Positions 7,942 to 16,650 of a stretch of DNA of 64,000 nt are shown here, piece after piece (the stretch's first letter is position 1; each line of letters begins with the position of its first letter). Location of the stretch: the NCBI GenBank assembly GCA_964599915.1, contig CAZRHR010000001.1:1-64000 (forward strand). The letters are read 5' to 3'. The DNA comes from CAZRHR01 sp964599915. Lineage in GTDB: Bacteria; Bacteroidota; Bacteroidia; CAIKAF01. The notes below the pieces were generated by a model. The model was not told the DNA's origin, did not search any database, and worked only from the letters and a program-made list of their open reading frames with translations. Position numbers and translations under genes: made by a program.

Positions 7942-8489
7942 ACCCTTAAACCTTTAAAAGAATCTTTAATCATATTAATTGAATGATCTCTTTGTGAAAC
8001 GATGGCTTTTAAATTTGGCCAAGCAATTTTTAATTTGGGGTCAAATACGTTAATTCCCCCTTCTTTGCTTTGGGTAAAGGGTTTACTATGAAAATATAGC
8101 ATTTCCGAATTTTTGGTTAACGTCTGAAAACCATGAGCAAAACCTTCTGGAATGTATAGCATAGATTTATTTGATTCTGTCAATTCAATTCCAACCCATT
8201 GAAGAAAGGTTGGTGAACCTAAACGGATGTCTACAATTACATCCCATATCGCACCTGAAATGCATCTCACAAGTTTGATTTCCGAACAAGGCGGATATTG
8301 AAAGTGCAAACCCCGGATGGTTCCCGCCTCAATATTGAAAGAATTATTAATTTGAACCCATTGGGTATTTAGATTATGTTCCCTGAACTCATCTTCGCAA
8401 AAGAGCCTCGCAAAAAAGCCTCGCTCGTCATTTCGTTTCTCTAAGTCTATTTTATAAACCCCGCCTAAACTTAATGCTTCAAATTTCAT
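7938..8489 (-). CDS. rfbC: RmlC-like NDP-4-keto-6-deoxyhexose 3,5-epimerase
   Basis: 183 residues, the usual size for RmlC cupins. TIRGLHFQYPP contains the catalytic His, WDVIVDIRLGSPTF the conserved Asp strand, and LYIPEGFAHGFQTL the active-site Tyr region. The family epimerises C3 and/or C5 of dTDP-4-keto-6-deoxyglucose. Here the immediate neighbours are CDP-glucose enzymes (11 bp overlap with rfbG), so a CDP-linked substrate is more likely. It may set the stereochemistry at C5, C3 or both before C-methylation. Family certain; nucleotide preference inferred. Confidence 0.88.
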   Translation of the reverse strand: MKFEALSLGGVYKIDLEKRNDERGFFARLFCEDEFREHNLNTQWVQINNSFNIEAGTIRGLHFQYPPCSEIKLVRCISGAIWDVIVDIRLGSPTFLQWVGIELTESNKSMLYIPEGFAHGFQTLTKNSEMLYFHSKPFTQSKEGGINVFDPKLKIAWPNLKAIVSQRDHSINMIKDSFKGLRV

Positions 8490-9552
8490 AAAATTGGAAT
8501 ATTTGTTTTAAGGTAGTTTCATATGAAGGATTTGAGTACCAATTCATTGTTTCGATTATTGCCTTTTCAGGTTTCCATTTAGGCTCCCATCGCAATTTAT
8601 TTTTGGCTCGGCTGCTATCCAAAATCAACAATTCTGTTTCATGAAATTCTGATTTTTTTGCAGATACAACATGTTCTTCCCCAAAGATATCAAGAGCAAT
8701 TCGAACCACATCGCCTACCGTCAATTGATTGGTTCCATCTGGGCCAAAATTCCAAGCCCCCGTTGTTTCCTGTGGCTTGTAAAGTAAGGCGCGAGCTAAT
8801 ATTAAATAGCCATTTACCGCATCTAAAACGTGTTGCCAAGGGCGAATATAGGTAGGGTTCCTGACACCAATAGGTAGATTGCCTTGAATGGATTTAATAA
8901 TATCTGGAATTAAACGATCTTCGGAATAATCTCCCCCTCCAATTACATTTCCTGCCCGCCCAACGGCTATGGCTTTACCATGAACCTCAATATCAGCAAT
9001 ATTAAAAAAAGATTCACGGTACGATTCGATGATTAATTCTGTTGCAGATTTACTTGCGCTGTAGGGATCATGTCCACCCAACGTATCGGTTTCGCGGTAC
9101 GGATGATACCAATGCTGGTTCTTGTAAACCTTATCTGTAGTAGTAATTATTGTAACGCAATTCTTATTCATTTTGCGAATTGCTTCAAACAAATTAACCG
9201 TACCCATGACATTTATCTCTATAGTTTCATGGGGTTCTTTGTATGAAATACTGACCAATGGTTGCGCCGCTAGGTGGAAAATAAAGTCTGGTTGGAAGGT
9301 AGTTAGCTCTTGGACTAACTTATCTTTTTCCCTTATGTCGGCTAATACAGATTCAAACGGTATCTCAGATTTTACAAAATGAAAAATGTCTCTTTCCGTT
9401 TTTGGTCTTAATGCGTAGCCTTTAACAACAGCTCCGAGTTGACTTAAAACTAAGGTTAGCCACGTACCCTTGAAACCTGTGTGCCCCGTAATAAAGACTC
9501 TTTTGCCTTTGAAAACGTTAGCTAATTCATCGAAATTCACCATTTCTTCCAT
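8479..9552 (-). CDS. rfbG: CDP-glucose 4,6-dehydratase
   Basis: An extended SDR of 357 residues that converts CDP-D-glucose to CDP-4-keto-6-deoxy-D-glucose. FITGHTGFKGTWL near 20-32 is the RfbG-specific version of the Rossmann motif, FIFHLAAQPLVSISY follows, and DPYSASKSATE carries the catalytic Tyr-x-x-x-Lys. IRPWQHVLDAVNGYL is also typical. An internal ATG at 9543 is an alternative start, leaving a shorter overlap with rfbF. The gene is translationally coupled on both sides. rfbH, the PLP dehydrase for 3,6-dideoxy sugars, is not in the module. Confidence 0.93.
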   Translation of the reverse strand: MEEMVNFDELANVFKGKRVFITGHTGFKGTWLTLVLSQLGAVVKGYALRPKTERDIFHFVKSEIPFESVLADIREKDKLVQELTTFQPDFIFHLAAQPLVSISYKEPHETIEINVMGTVNLFEAIRKMNKNCVTIITTTDKVYKNQHWYHPYRETDTLGGHDPYSASKSATELIIESYRESFFNIADIEVHGKAIAVGRAGNVIGGGDYSEDRLIPDIIKSIQGNLPIGVRNPTYIRPWQHVLDAVNGYLILARALLYKPQETTGAWNFGPDGTNQLTVGDVVRIALDIFGEEHVVSAKKSEFHETELLILDSSRAKNKLRWEPKWKPEKAIIETMNWYSNPSYETTLKQIFQFYEI

Positions 9553-10307
9553 GGCGCATTATTGTTTAACCATAGCTCCTCCAACTCAATTTTATCCCTA
9601 AGGGTATCCATTGGGCGCCAGAAACCTTGGTGCATAAATGCACTTAACTCCCCATCCTTTGCAAGGGCCTCCAGTGGGGTGCTTTCCCAAGGCGTATTAT
9701 CACCCTCAATGTAATCAAATACCTTTTGTTTCAACACAAAAAATCCTCCATTAACCCAAGCTCCGTCGCCTTTTGGCTTTTCTATAAATCCCTTTACTTC
9801 AGAGCCTTCTAAGTTTAATGACCCATAGCGTCCAGGTGGCTGAATAGCCGTTACAGTAGCCGCTTTATTGCTTTTTTTATGCGCCAAAACAAGATCAGCT
9901 ATATTCACATCTGCAACTCCGTCTCCATAGGTTAAACAGAAGTCTGATTCATTTTCAACAAAGCGTTGAATTCGCTTTATTCTACCCCCGGTCAGAGTTT
10001 TTTCCCCTGTATCAACCAACGTAACCTTCCAAGGTTCCGCGTGCCTTTGGTGCACCTCAATTTTATTGTTGGTCATATCTATGGTTACATCTGACATGTG
10101 CAGAAAATAATTTGCAAAGTATTCTTTTATAACGTAACCCTTATAACCCAAGCAAATAATAAAATCATTTATTCCATGGTGTCCATATATTTTCATAATA
10201 TGCCATAAAATTGGCTTCCCCCCAATTTCAACCATGGGTTTTGGTTTCAATTGTGTCTCTTCTGAAATTCGGGTGCCAAGGCCCCCAGCTAAAATAATTG
10301 CTTTCAT
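9537..10307 (-). CDS. rfbF: Glucose-1-phosphate cytidylyltransferase
   Basis: Makes CDP-glucose from CTP and glucose-1-phosphate, the committed step of the CDP-deoxysugar branch. The 256-residue protein starts IILAGGLGTRISEETQLKPK, the pyrophosphorylase signature with the extended SEET...KPKP segment of RfbF. FCLTYGDGVADV carries the metal-binding Asp, and FIEKPKGDGAWVNGGFFVL is also diagnostic. It is the first gene of a tight six- or seven-gene leftward run, separated from the upstream amidotransferase gene by a GC-rich palindromic gap. Very confident. Confidence 0.95.
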   Translation of the reverse strand: MKAIILAGGLGTRISEETQLKPKPMVEIGGKPILWHIMKIYGHHGINDFIICLGYKGYVIKEYFANYFLHMSDVTIDMTNNKIEVHQRHAEPWKVTLVDTGEKTLTGGRIKRIQRFVENESDFCLTYGDGVADVNIADLVLAHKKSNKAATVTAIQPPGRYGSLNLEGSEVKGFIEKPKGDGAWVNGGFFVLKQKVFDYIEGDNTPWESTPLEALAKDGELSAFMHQGFWRPMDTLRDKIELEELWLNNNAPWKKW

Positions 10308-10317
10308 AGGTTAAAAT

Positions 10318-10504
10318 TTTTGAAGTTGCGCCCCGGACCGCACGGATACCCCGCAAGCGTCGGGATGCGGCTGGGCCCCGGTGGCGGGGTGGAGCTTTGC
10401 GGAACCACCGCTGCCGGGCTGCGCTGCGGCATGCCGCAGCGCGGAGTAGCAGTAAGGGCCGGAATTGGCGCCCAAATATTCAGGATTGTAAATAAATGCC
10501 TTTC
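10318..10504. repeat. GC-rich palindromic intergenic block
   Basis: Sits between the end of the amidotransferase fusion gene and rfbF. It contains a perfect 22-bp palindrome at 10421-10442 (arm GCGCTGCGGCA) and a CCCCG-GTGG-CGGGG hairpin at 10376-10389. Either could terminate or attenuate leftward transcription, making rfbF the start of its own unit. No U-tract is evident, so a role in termination is only suggested. The base composition matches the gene upstream, not the AT-rich rfb genes. Confidence 0.55.
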
Positions 10505-12415
10505 TCATTCCGCTTTGGGCATTAGGCTGGGCATGCTGGCTATGCGGCTGAGTACGCCCTGCACGTCGAGGCCAATGGTGGAACAATACCACTGTAGTCC
10601 GCCCCAGCGGGGTTGGTTCTCGGCCCGGACCTTACTGAGGGCCTGGGCCCGCGTTATTTGCCCTTCGCGCAGCTGATTGCTGCGGAAGGTGTCGTTTTCG
10701 GTAAAGCCGGCCACCGACCAGTAGATGTAGTTGTAAAAGGCGGCCGTGCCGTCGCCGATGCGCCAGGTGGTGGGCGTTTCCGGATCGGTTTCCCATTCGT
10801 ATTGCCCCAACAAGAGCTGCTCCAAGGGCTGCTCTTGCCAAGGCAGGTAGTCGAACAAGTTCAGGTAACTGCGCGGAGCAGCATAGTACGATTGAAATGC
10901 CCACAAGGTGTCAAACAAAGAACGATTTATGTAAGCGGGATTTGCCAGGTATTCAGCCGCATAATAGCCCAGCATTTTCATTTTTTCGGCTATGGGCAAT
11001 TGATAGGCCATGTAGCCTTTGTCGGGCTGCCTTGCTCCGGCAAACCCGGTTTTAAATCCGGTTTTTTCTAAGGGGTTTTCGCCCATAACCGACAAGGACA
11101 ACCCATAGGCGCTGCGTATCTTTCTGTCGAAGTAGAAATACTGTTTGTCGCCGGCCATGAATAAGGGAATGGTGCCCAACCTGGGCCGGCGAAGCCAGGC
11201 GCTGACGTTGCGGCGCACGTTGGCGCGCTTGGCGCGGATGTCGGCCGAAATCAGAATGTGCTCTACACCCAAGGCTCCGCACATGCGCGCTTGGTTGCGT
11301 CGGGCCAAATCGGTGAGCAATCCCCAGTCGTAGCTGAAGGCCAAGGGCTTTAAGCCCAACTCATGCACCAAATAATGCAGGGCAAAGCTGCTGTCGCGCC
11401 CGCCGCTAAAGGGAACCAAACATTGGGGTCCCCCACCTGCAGGGCGCGCCAAGCGCTGAACCTCTGCCTGCAATGCGGCTGTCCCCTTGGGCTGCAAGGG
11501 TTGGTGGTTTCGGCAGTGGTTGCAGATTCCTTGGGCATCGAACTCAATGTAAGGAAAGGTTTCGGGCAAAATGCAGCGGCTGCAACGCCGAAGGTTGTCC
11601 ACCCGTTCTTGGGTTTCCTTTGCAAGGGCCTGAAAGCGCTCCAATCCCGATGCCCCATGCATGGCTGGGGCATGAATGGGGGCCGAAAGGCCCGAGGACA
11701 CTTCCTGCACAGGCACCGCCCTACCTTGATTCCAACGTTCTTCGCCCTTGCCCAGCTGGGGAGCATGCAGGCGGGAGCCCGAGGGGAAAAGGTCGGAAAA
11801 TTCGGTTTGGATTTGCTGCAGCATGGGTTGTTCCGAAGCCAGTACCTGCAGGGTTCCGGCAGGATTTTGCAAAGAATACAGGCTGCCGTTGTTGCTGCCG
11901 TACCACCAGCCCGGCGTTTCGGAATTTAAGGCGATCAGCGAGGCGGTTCCTTTTATGCTGCTGAACAGGCTGTTGCGCTGTTCGGCGGGGAGGGCGGCGA
12001 GGCCCCTTGCCAACACTTCGCTGTCCACCTCGCTCTGTTTGTGTTCTGCTCCCCATTGTTGCCAGAGTTCGGCGGCATTCACCACAATGCCGTTGTGCAC
12101 CAAAACCCAGGGCGCGCTGTGCACGGGCTGGTTGTTGTGGTTTCGGCTTTCGTGGCCGTTGGTTACCAACCGGGAATGGGCAATCAGGTACATGGGGCCG
12201 GGGGCCCGTTCCTGAATCAGATTTTTGTATGCGGTAGTGCGCATCAGTTCTTCGGCGGGCCGGGGGCAGCGTACAAAGCGTAGGGTTTGGCTGTCGCGCA
12301 AGGCCAGGCCGGAGGCCTCTTTGCCCCGGGTTTGCGAAAGCTGAAGCAGCCTAGACAGGAGTTCGGGCCTGAATTGTTGGCTGTCGCTAAGGTATATGCC
12401 GGTTATTCCGCACAT
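10505..12415 (-). CDS. Class II glutaminase fused to WbpG-like PP-loop sugar amidotransferase
   Basis: 636 residues in two parts. Residues 1 to about 205 are a GlmS/AsnB-type class II glutaminase: Met is followed by catalytic Cys2 (MCGITGIY), then AHSRLVTNGHESRNHNNQ and LVHNGIV. Residues about 275-630 are a WbpG/PseA/WbuX-like synthetase with zinc-ribbon cysteines 278, 281, 298 and 301 and the ATP pyrophosphatase loop SGGRDS at 337-342. Inferred reaction: glutamine-derived ammonia is passed to an ATP-activated sugar acyl group to form an amide or amidine. It lies one base after the GT2 gene at 12417. Composition is far richer in G+C than the genes on either side. Domain calls are firm; substrate is unknown. 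Confidence 0.85.
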   Translation of the reverse strand: MCGITGIYLSDSQQFRPELLSRLLQLSQTRGKEASGLALRDSQTLRFVRCPRPAEELMRTTAYKNLIQERAPGPMYLIAHSRLVTNGHESRNHNNQPVHSAPWVLVHNGIVVNAAELWQQWGAEHKQSEVDSEVLARGLAALPAEQRNSLFSSIKGTASLIALNSETPGWWYGSNNGSLYSLQNPAGTLQVLASEQPMLQQIQTEFSDLFPSGSRLHAPQLGKGEERWNQGRAVPVQEVSSGLSAPIHAPAMHGASGLERFQALAKETQERVDNLRRCSRCILPETFPYIEFDAQGICNHCRNHQPLQPKGTAALQAEVQRLARPAGGGPQCLVPFSGGRDSSFALHYLVHELGLKPLAFSYDWGLLTDLARRNQARMCGALGVEHILISADIRAKRANVRRNVSAWLRRPRLGTIPLFMAGDKQYFYFDRKIRSAYGLSLSVMGENPLEKTGFKTGFAGARQPDKGYMAYQLPIAEKMKMLGYYAAEYLANPAYINRSLFDTLWAFQSYYAAPRSYLNLFDYLPWQEQPLEQLLLGQYEWETDPETPTTWRIGDGTAAFYNYIYWSVAGFTENDTFRSNQLREGQITRAQALSKVRAENQPRWGGLQWYCSTIGLDVQGVLSRIASMPSLMPKAE

Positions 12416-12416
12416 G

Positions 12417-13514
12417 TTATTTGTACAGGCGTTCGTTGTCTTGAATGTCCATCCACATGGCGAACAAAAAGCTTTGAATGGACGAGATGCCCAAAAAGGT
12501 AAAGGCGAACAGGGTTTCGAAGTTCATAGGGGCATCAATGCATAAGGCATTAACCACTTTGTACACGTAGGGCAACCAGAGTATTCCCAGAAGGAAAGAA
12601 AAGTGGTAGAGCAGAAACAGGGGGTGGAAATCCCGAAACAGGTATTTGTGCCAAAGCCGGCGGAAAAAACCTTTGAACAGGAGCCAGGCAATGCGGGGAA
12701 TGACCTTTAGGATTTTCATTTTGCTTTGTTCACCCACGTCATAAACGGGTTTGATTTCCACCTCGCGCAGGCTGCAAAAGGCAATGTTGAGCTTAACCAG
12801 CATGTCGTTGGGATAACCGTAACTGGGGTAAATTTGATGAATGGGAATGGCATTTAGGGCCTTTTTTGAAATGGCGGTGTAGCCAGTCTGGGTGTCGGAA
12901 ACATGCCAGTAGCCGCTGGCCATTTTGGTTAAAATGGAGAGTACGGAATTCCCGAGGTACCTGATTTTGGGTATAACCAGTAGGGCGCTGCGGTGAATCA
13001 GGCGGTTTCCCTTTACATAATCTATGCCCTCTTGAACCACGGGCAGGCAAATGCTTTCCAGTTCGGCTGGATCCATTTGCCCATCGCCATCCATGGTGGC
13101 GATGCAATCAATTCCATGGTCTTTGGCCCATTTGTAGCCTGTGGCGATGCCGGCTCCTTTACCAGAATTGCGTTCGTGCTGAATAAAAATGATTCGGTCG
13201 CTTTCGGGCTGGGTGTTGTACACGCTCGAGGGGCAAAGCCATTGGTTTTCTTCCCTTTGCAGTTGCTGAACCACCTGGCTGGCGCGGTTGTACCGGTTTG
13301 GCACAACGGTGTTTAGAATGTTGCTGATGGCAAAGGGGGCCGGGGATTGGTTGGCGATGTAGTCCAAGATGACTTGGGCCGTTCGGTCGGTGCTGCAATC
13401 GTTTACCAGGACAATGCGGTCCACGAATTGGGGCATGGAATCGAGCACCTCGGTGATTTGGGTTTCTTCGTTGTAGCAGGGTACGACGACGGCTATGGTT
13501 TTGTTATGGAGCAT
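12417..13514 (-). CDS. Membrane-anchored DPM1-like glycosyltransferase family 2
   Basis: 365 residues. VVVPCYNEETQITEVLDSM opens the GT2 domain, RIVLVNDCSTDRT is the nucleotide-binding strand and CIATMDGDGQMDP the metal-binding acidic motif. Two hydrophobic segments close the C-terminus (near 300-325 and 335-355), as in polyprenyl-phosphate hexose synthases. It may charge undecaprenyl phosphate with a sugar for the periplasmic GT-C-like protein encoded directly upstream at 13515, but that is inference. It shares the GC-rich composition of the fusion gene at 10505 and seems to have arrived with it. The start is abrupt after the AT-rich gene before it. Confidence 0.88.
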   Translation of the reverse strand: MLHNKTIAVVVPCYNEETQITEVLDSMPQFVDRIVLVNDCSTDRTAQVILDYIANQSPAPFAISNILNTVVPNRYNRASQVVQQLQREENQWLCPSSVYNTQPESDRIIFIQHERNSGKGAGIATGYKWAKDHGIDCIATMDGDGQMDPAELESICLPVVQEGIDYVKGNRLIHRSALLVIPKIRYLGNSVLSILTKMASGYWHVSDTQTGYTAISKKALNAIPIHQIYPSYGYPNDMLVKLNIAFCSLREVEIKPVYDVGEQSKMKILKVIPRIAWLLFKGFFRRLWHKYLFRDFHPLFLLYHFSFLLGILWLPYVYKVVNALCIDAPMNFETLFAFTFLGISSIQSFLFAMWMDIQDNERLYK

Positions 13515-15143
13515 TTAGTGTTTCATTCTATTGAGATACATTTCCACCTTCTGTCCAACAAATAAAAGAGTTATTAAATAATAACAAAATTCAGTTGAAA
13601 AAGAATATCTGGGCAACGGATTTCCGTAAAAAGTGAATATTAAAGAGGAGCCTATCAATAAAAAACCAAGAAAAAGAATCAATAGATCGACTGGTTCTAA
13701 ACGCTTGAAGTATAAAAACTGAAAAATAGTGAATACAAATGCCAAAGTTGAAGTTAAGACCCATAAAACATTCCTAAAGATTTTTTTATTTATCCTTTCA
13801 TTCCATTTATCATAAAGGCGAAAAATAAAATTCTCTGACATTTTGGCCCACCTATTCTCAAATCCTATGGTGTCCGAAAATGTATTAGCTTTACCTAAAA
13901 TATAGTGTAAAAGTGCCGCCCCCTCCTCCGATTCTCCCAGTGACGAGATGAAATTGTTTGACCTTATCCCCATGGTTCGGTAAGCATTGATAGCCATACC
14001 AAAATAAGCTTGATCATAGTTTAATTTTAAATTATGATGGAAGGCTAAAAAAGATTTGATCTTAGAAAGACCATAATTCATACTATAATTCGATATAAGA
14101 AAATACATAGAATCGTTTGAAATTGGTTCATTCCAAAACAACTGGTTACAAACAACATCTTCTCCATTACCTCTTGCACAGACAAATAAACTATCATTAT
14201 GTAAATCAGCATAAACTCCATAACGGGTTCTAATGATGGCTTTAGTATACTCCGCTAAGTCCCATGAAAAGTATCTAATATGAATTGGATTGTTGTGAGG
14301 CAAAGATTGTTTAATGATTTTTTGCACCAAGAAACGCGACTGGGGAGAAAGAACCATTGCACTTTCTTTATGAATATCGGGATTCTTTCTCACCTTAGAA
14401 TTCACAAATACACCCTCTTGGTATTTAAACCGTCCATACGTCAGAATGCTAAACTGGTGATCTAAAGAAATGTGTAAATTATAAAAGGCTAATAAAAAAC
14501 AGAGTAGGGATAGGGATAACAAAAAATACCCCGCCTTGACTAAGTTTTTTTTCCAAAGGAGGTAGGTTGAAATAATAATTGCAATGGGAAGAACAAAAAT
14601 AGCAGAACTTCGCATGAACATAACATAAAAGAATATAAAACCTAAAAGAAGAGGAAATACCCAGTGTTTTTTAGTGCAGGTTAAGTATAAAAGAGATGTG
14701 GCAAGGAGAAAGAGTGAAGAAAATAAACTTTCTGTAAAAATAGCAATTTCCCATTTTATGGTTGTATCTGATATTAAATAAATAACACCAAACAGGAATG
14801 AAGACAGAAAAAGAAAAATATTATTTCTAAAGGAATAGAGTAGAAGTATTACTGAGAAAAAAGATAGAAATTGTTGGCCATAAACGACAGACATGGGATG
14901 GTCATAAATACCTTTTAGTAAGGCTATAAATAAAGGGTAACCACCTCCAATAAAATGGAAACTTGGCCATTGGTGTTGATGGATGTAAAAAGCTAACTCA
15001 AAATATTCGCAACTATCAGAATAAATAAGAGCAAAGGGAAAATAGTTCCAGATACTCCACCTTCCAATTATAAAGAAAATTGCCAAAACCACAATGCTCA
15101 ATAGGAAGCGTTTCTCATAAAGCATTTTCATAAGTAGTTTCAA
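13515..15143 (-). CDS. Multi-spanning membrane protein, possible GT-C glycosyltransferase
   Basis: 542 residues with about ten hydrophobic helices, a hydrophilic middle stretch (roughly 225-400) and further helices at the end. After the first helix there is LIYSDSCEYFELA, with acidic residues at 43 and 46 in the first external loop, where GT-C enzymes place the catalytic Asp. These enzymes use polyprenyl-phosphate sugars in the periplasm. The adjacent DPM1-like gene could supply the donor. I do not recognise the exact family; a Wzy polymerase or O-antigen modifier are alternatives. Strongly AT-rich, in contrast to the gene directly downstream. Confidence 0.5.
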   Translation of the reverse strand: MKLLMKMLYEKRFLLSIVVLAIFFIIGRWSIWNYFPFALIYSDSCEYFELAFYIHQHQWPSFHFIGGGYPLFIALLKGIYDHPMSVVYGQQFLSFFSVILLLYSFRNNIFLFLSSFLFGVIYLISDTTIKWEIAIFTESLFSSLFLLATSLLYLTCTKKHWVFPLLLGFIFFYVMFMRSSAIFVLPIAIIISTYLLWKKNLVKAGYFLLSLSLLCFLLAFYNLHISLDHQFSILTYGRFKYQEGVFVNSKVRKNPDIHKESAMVLSPQSRFLVQKIIKQSLPHNNPIHIRYFSWDLAEYTKAIIRTRYGVYADLHNDSLFVCARGNGEDVVCNQLFWNEPISNDSMYFLISNYSMNYGLSKIKSFLAFHHNLKLNYDQAYFGMAINAYRTMGIRSNNFISSLGESEEGAALLHYILGKANTFSDTIGFENRWAKMSENFIFRLYDKWNERINKKIFRNVLWVLTSTLAFVFTIFQFLYFKRLEPVDLLILFLGFLLIGSSLIFTFYGNPLPRYSFSTEFCYYLITLLFVGQKVEMYLNRMKH

Positions 15144-15347
15144 TTTAAACTCTAAATTTAATACAATTCAAAAACATAAAATTCAACGGACAGTACCATA
15201 GGCTAAAGTAAAACATTATACGACTATATAGGAGCTTTGGCACTACCATAACTTGTTTTCAGCAAGAGAGGATCTGACCGCAAATAAAGCATGTAATTGT
15301 GGTTTAAACAGCCCGAAGGTAGCATTAATCATTCAAGAACAACTACC

Positions 15348-16493
15348 TCATTTTACCGCCTCAAGGTATAGCTGGTAAAGTTTTTGGGCGTACGGGGTAA
15401 AGTCAAATAGCTGGGCTGTGGCCAAGGCGCCTTCAGAACAATGCAACCAGAGATCCGGCTGGGTTGAAAGTGAAAAGATTTTATCTGCAAAGGCTTCAGG
15501 ATCTTGGGACATAAACATCCAGCCATTATCGCCCTGCTTGTGCAACTTTCGATTTCCTTGTCCATCCAAAGCAAGTACTGGTAATCCACACGCCATGGCT
15601 TCGAGAATCACAAGTCCAAAAGGCTCGTAGGTGGCGGTATGGACATAAACCTGTGCGCCTGCCAATCTTTGCTGAACCTGCGGAACTTGCCCTGGTGCCA
15701 CGACTTTGTCTGTAAGATGTCGGCGTTCAATTTCTGCCCGCACTTCCTCCTGTAAAGGGCCAGCCCCATACATTTCTACCCGGACATCAATATTTCTGGC
15801 AAGGCAAGCCTCGGCGATATCCAATAAAAATCGTTGGTTCTTTTTTGCGACGAAGGAACCAATGTTGATAAGGGTAAAGGGTTGCGTTTGATGTTGGGCA
15901 CGAAAAGGAAGGAAACGGCTCACATCAATGGCATTATCCAAAGCCACTACCCTATGCTTCCATTCTTTCGGCAAAACAGCTTGAAAATACGTTTGGGTAT
16001 CCGGACTAATGGCTAAAAAAGTCGGGGGCACTTTTTGGTACGCCTTGATCAGATGCACCCATTCGTATGCCTCGGTCCAGCGTCTTTTTGACGCCAGATC
16101 ACCCAGTGAAAGTGGACGCAGTTGGCGCATGTTATCATGGCAGTGGGTAAAATAAGCGATATCCGGTTTTGGCCGCACATGCGCAACCCACTCAGCCTCA
16201 TACAGATGAGAATGAACCACATGCGGCTTAAAGGTTTCAAGCAAAGCGTCAAATTGCTCCGTTTGAATCGTCCATTTTCCTTTAAGCGAGGGAACCACAC
16301 GGGCATGTGTAACTACAGGCTGAATGTCGGGGTATTCATTGCCATAGCCATTTTCGTCCCTTAAGGTAGCCAGCACCACTTCAACCCCATCCAAACGTCG
16401 CAAATGACGCACTATGTCTAAGGCCATGCGTTCTGCCCCTCCGCGATAGAGGTTCGGAACTAAATGAAGTACGCGAAGTTTAGGAAAATTCAT
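15348..16493 (-). CDS. Glycosyltransferase family 4
   Basis: GT-B fold, retaining sugar transferase. With the start at 16493 it has 381 residues, beginning LRVLHLVPNLYRGGAERMAL, whose GGAE acceptor loop is a GT4 hallmark. An in-frame ATG at 16583 would add 30 residues unlike the family. FTLINIGSFVAKKNQRFLLD opens the donor domain and VYVHTATYEPFGLVILEAMA is the E-x7-E nucleotide-binding motif. About 200 bp separate it from the gene downstream and about 160 bp from the gene upstream, so it may have its own promoter. Donor and linkage are unknown. Confidence 0.9.
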   Translation of the reverse strand: MNFPKLRVLHLVPNLYRGGAERMALDIVRHLRRLDGVEVVLATLRDENGYGNEYPDIQPVVTHARVVPSLKGKWTIQTEQFDALLETFKPHVVHSHLYEAEWVAHVRPKPDIAYFTHCHDNMRQLRPLSLGDLASKRRWTEAYEWVHLIKAYQKVPPTFLAISPDTQTYFQAVLPKEWKHRVVALDNAIDVSRFLPFRAQHQTQPFTLINIGSFVAKKNQRFLLDIAEACLARNIDVRVEMYGAGPLQEEVRAEIERRHLTDKVVAPGQVPQVQQRLAGAQVYVHTATYEPFGLVILEAMACGLPVLALDGQGNRKLHKQGDNGWMFMSQDPEAFADKIFSLSTQPDLWLHCSEGALATAQLFDFTPYAQKLYQLYLEAVK

Positions 16494-16650
16494 GTTTCTT
16501 GACGCTTTCAATTTTTCGCGCTCGAGAAAGAATAGAAATTGTATAATAACTGATTTATGTAAGATTGGGTTTGGATTACCCATATTATATCCAATCGGTT
16601 TCCTTGTATTTGAGTATTGTTATGACTTCGATTGAAGCACAGACATAGCT

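Noticed and set aside
10320..12283. Several long plus-strand open frames (for example 10613-11071, 11363-11929, 11748-12215)
   Set aside because: They lie opposite the amidotransferase fusion gene in GC-rich DNA where stops are rare. The minus-strand protein has clear domains and motifs; the opposite frames have none.
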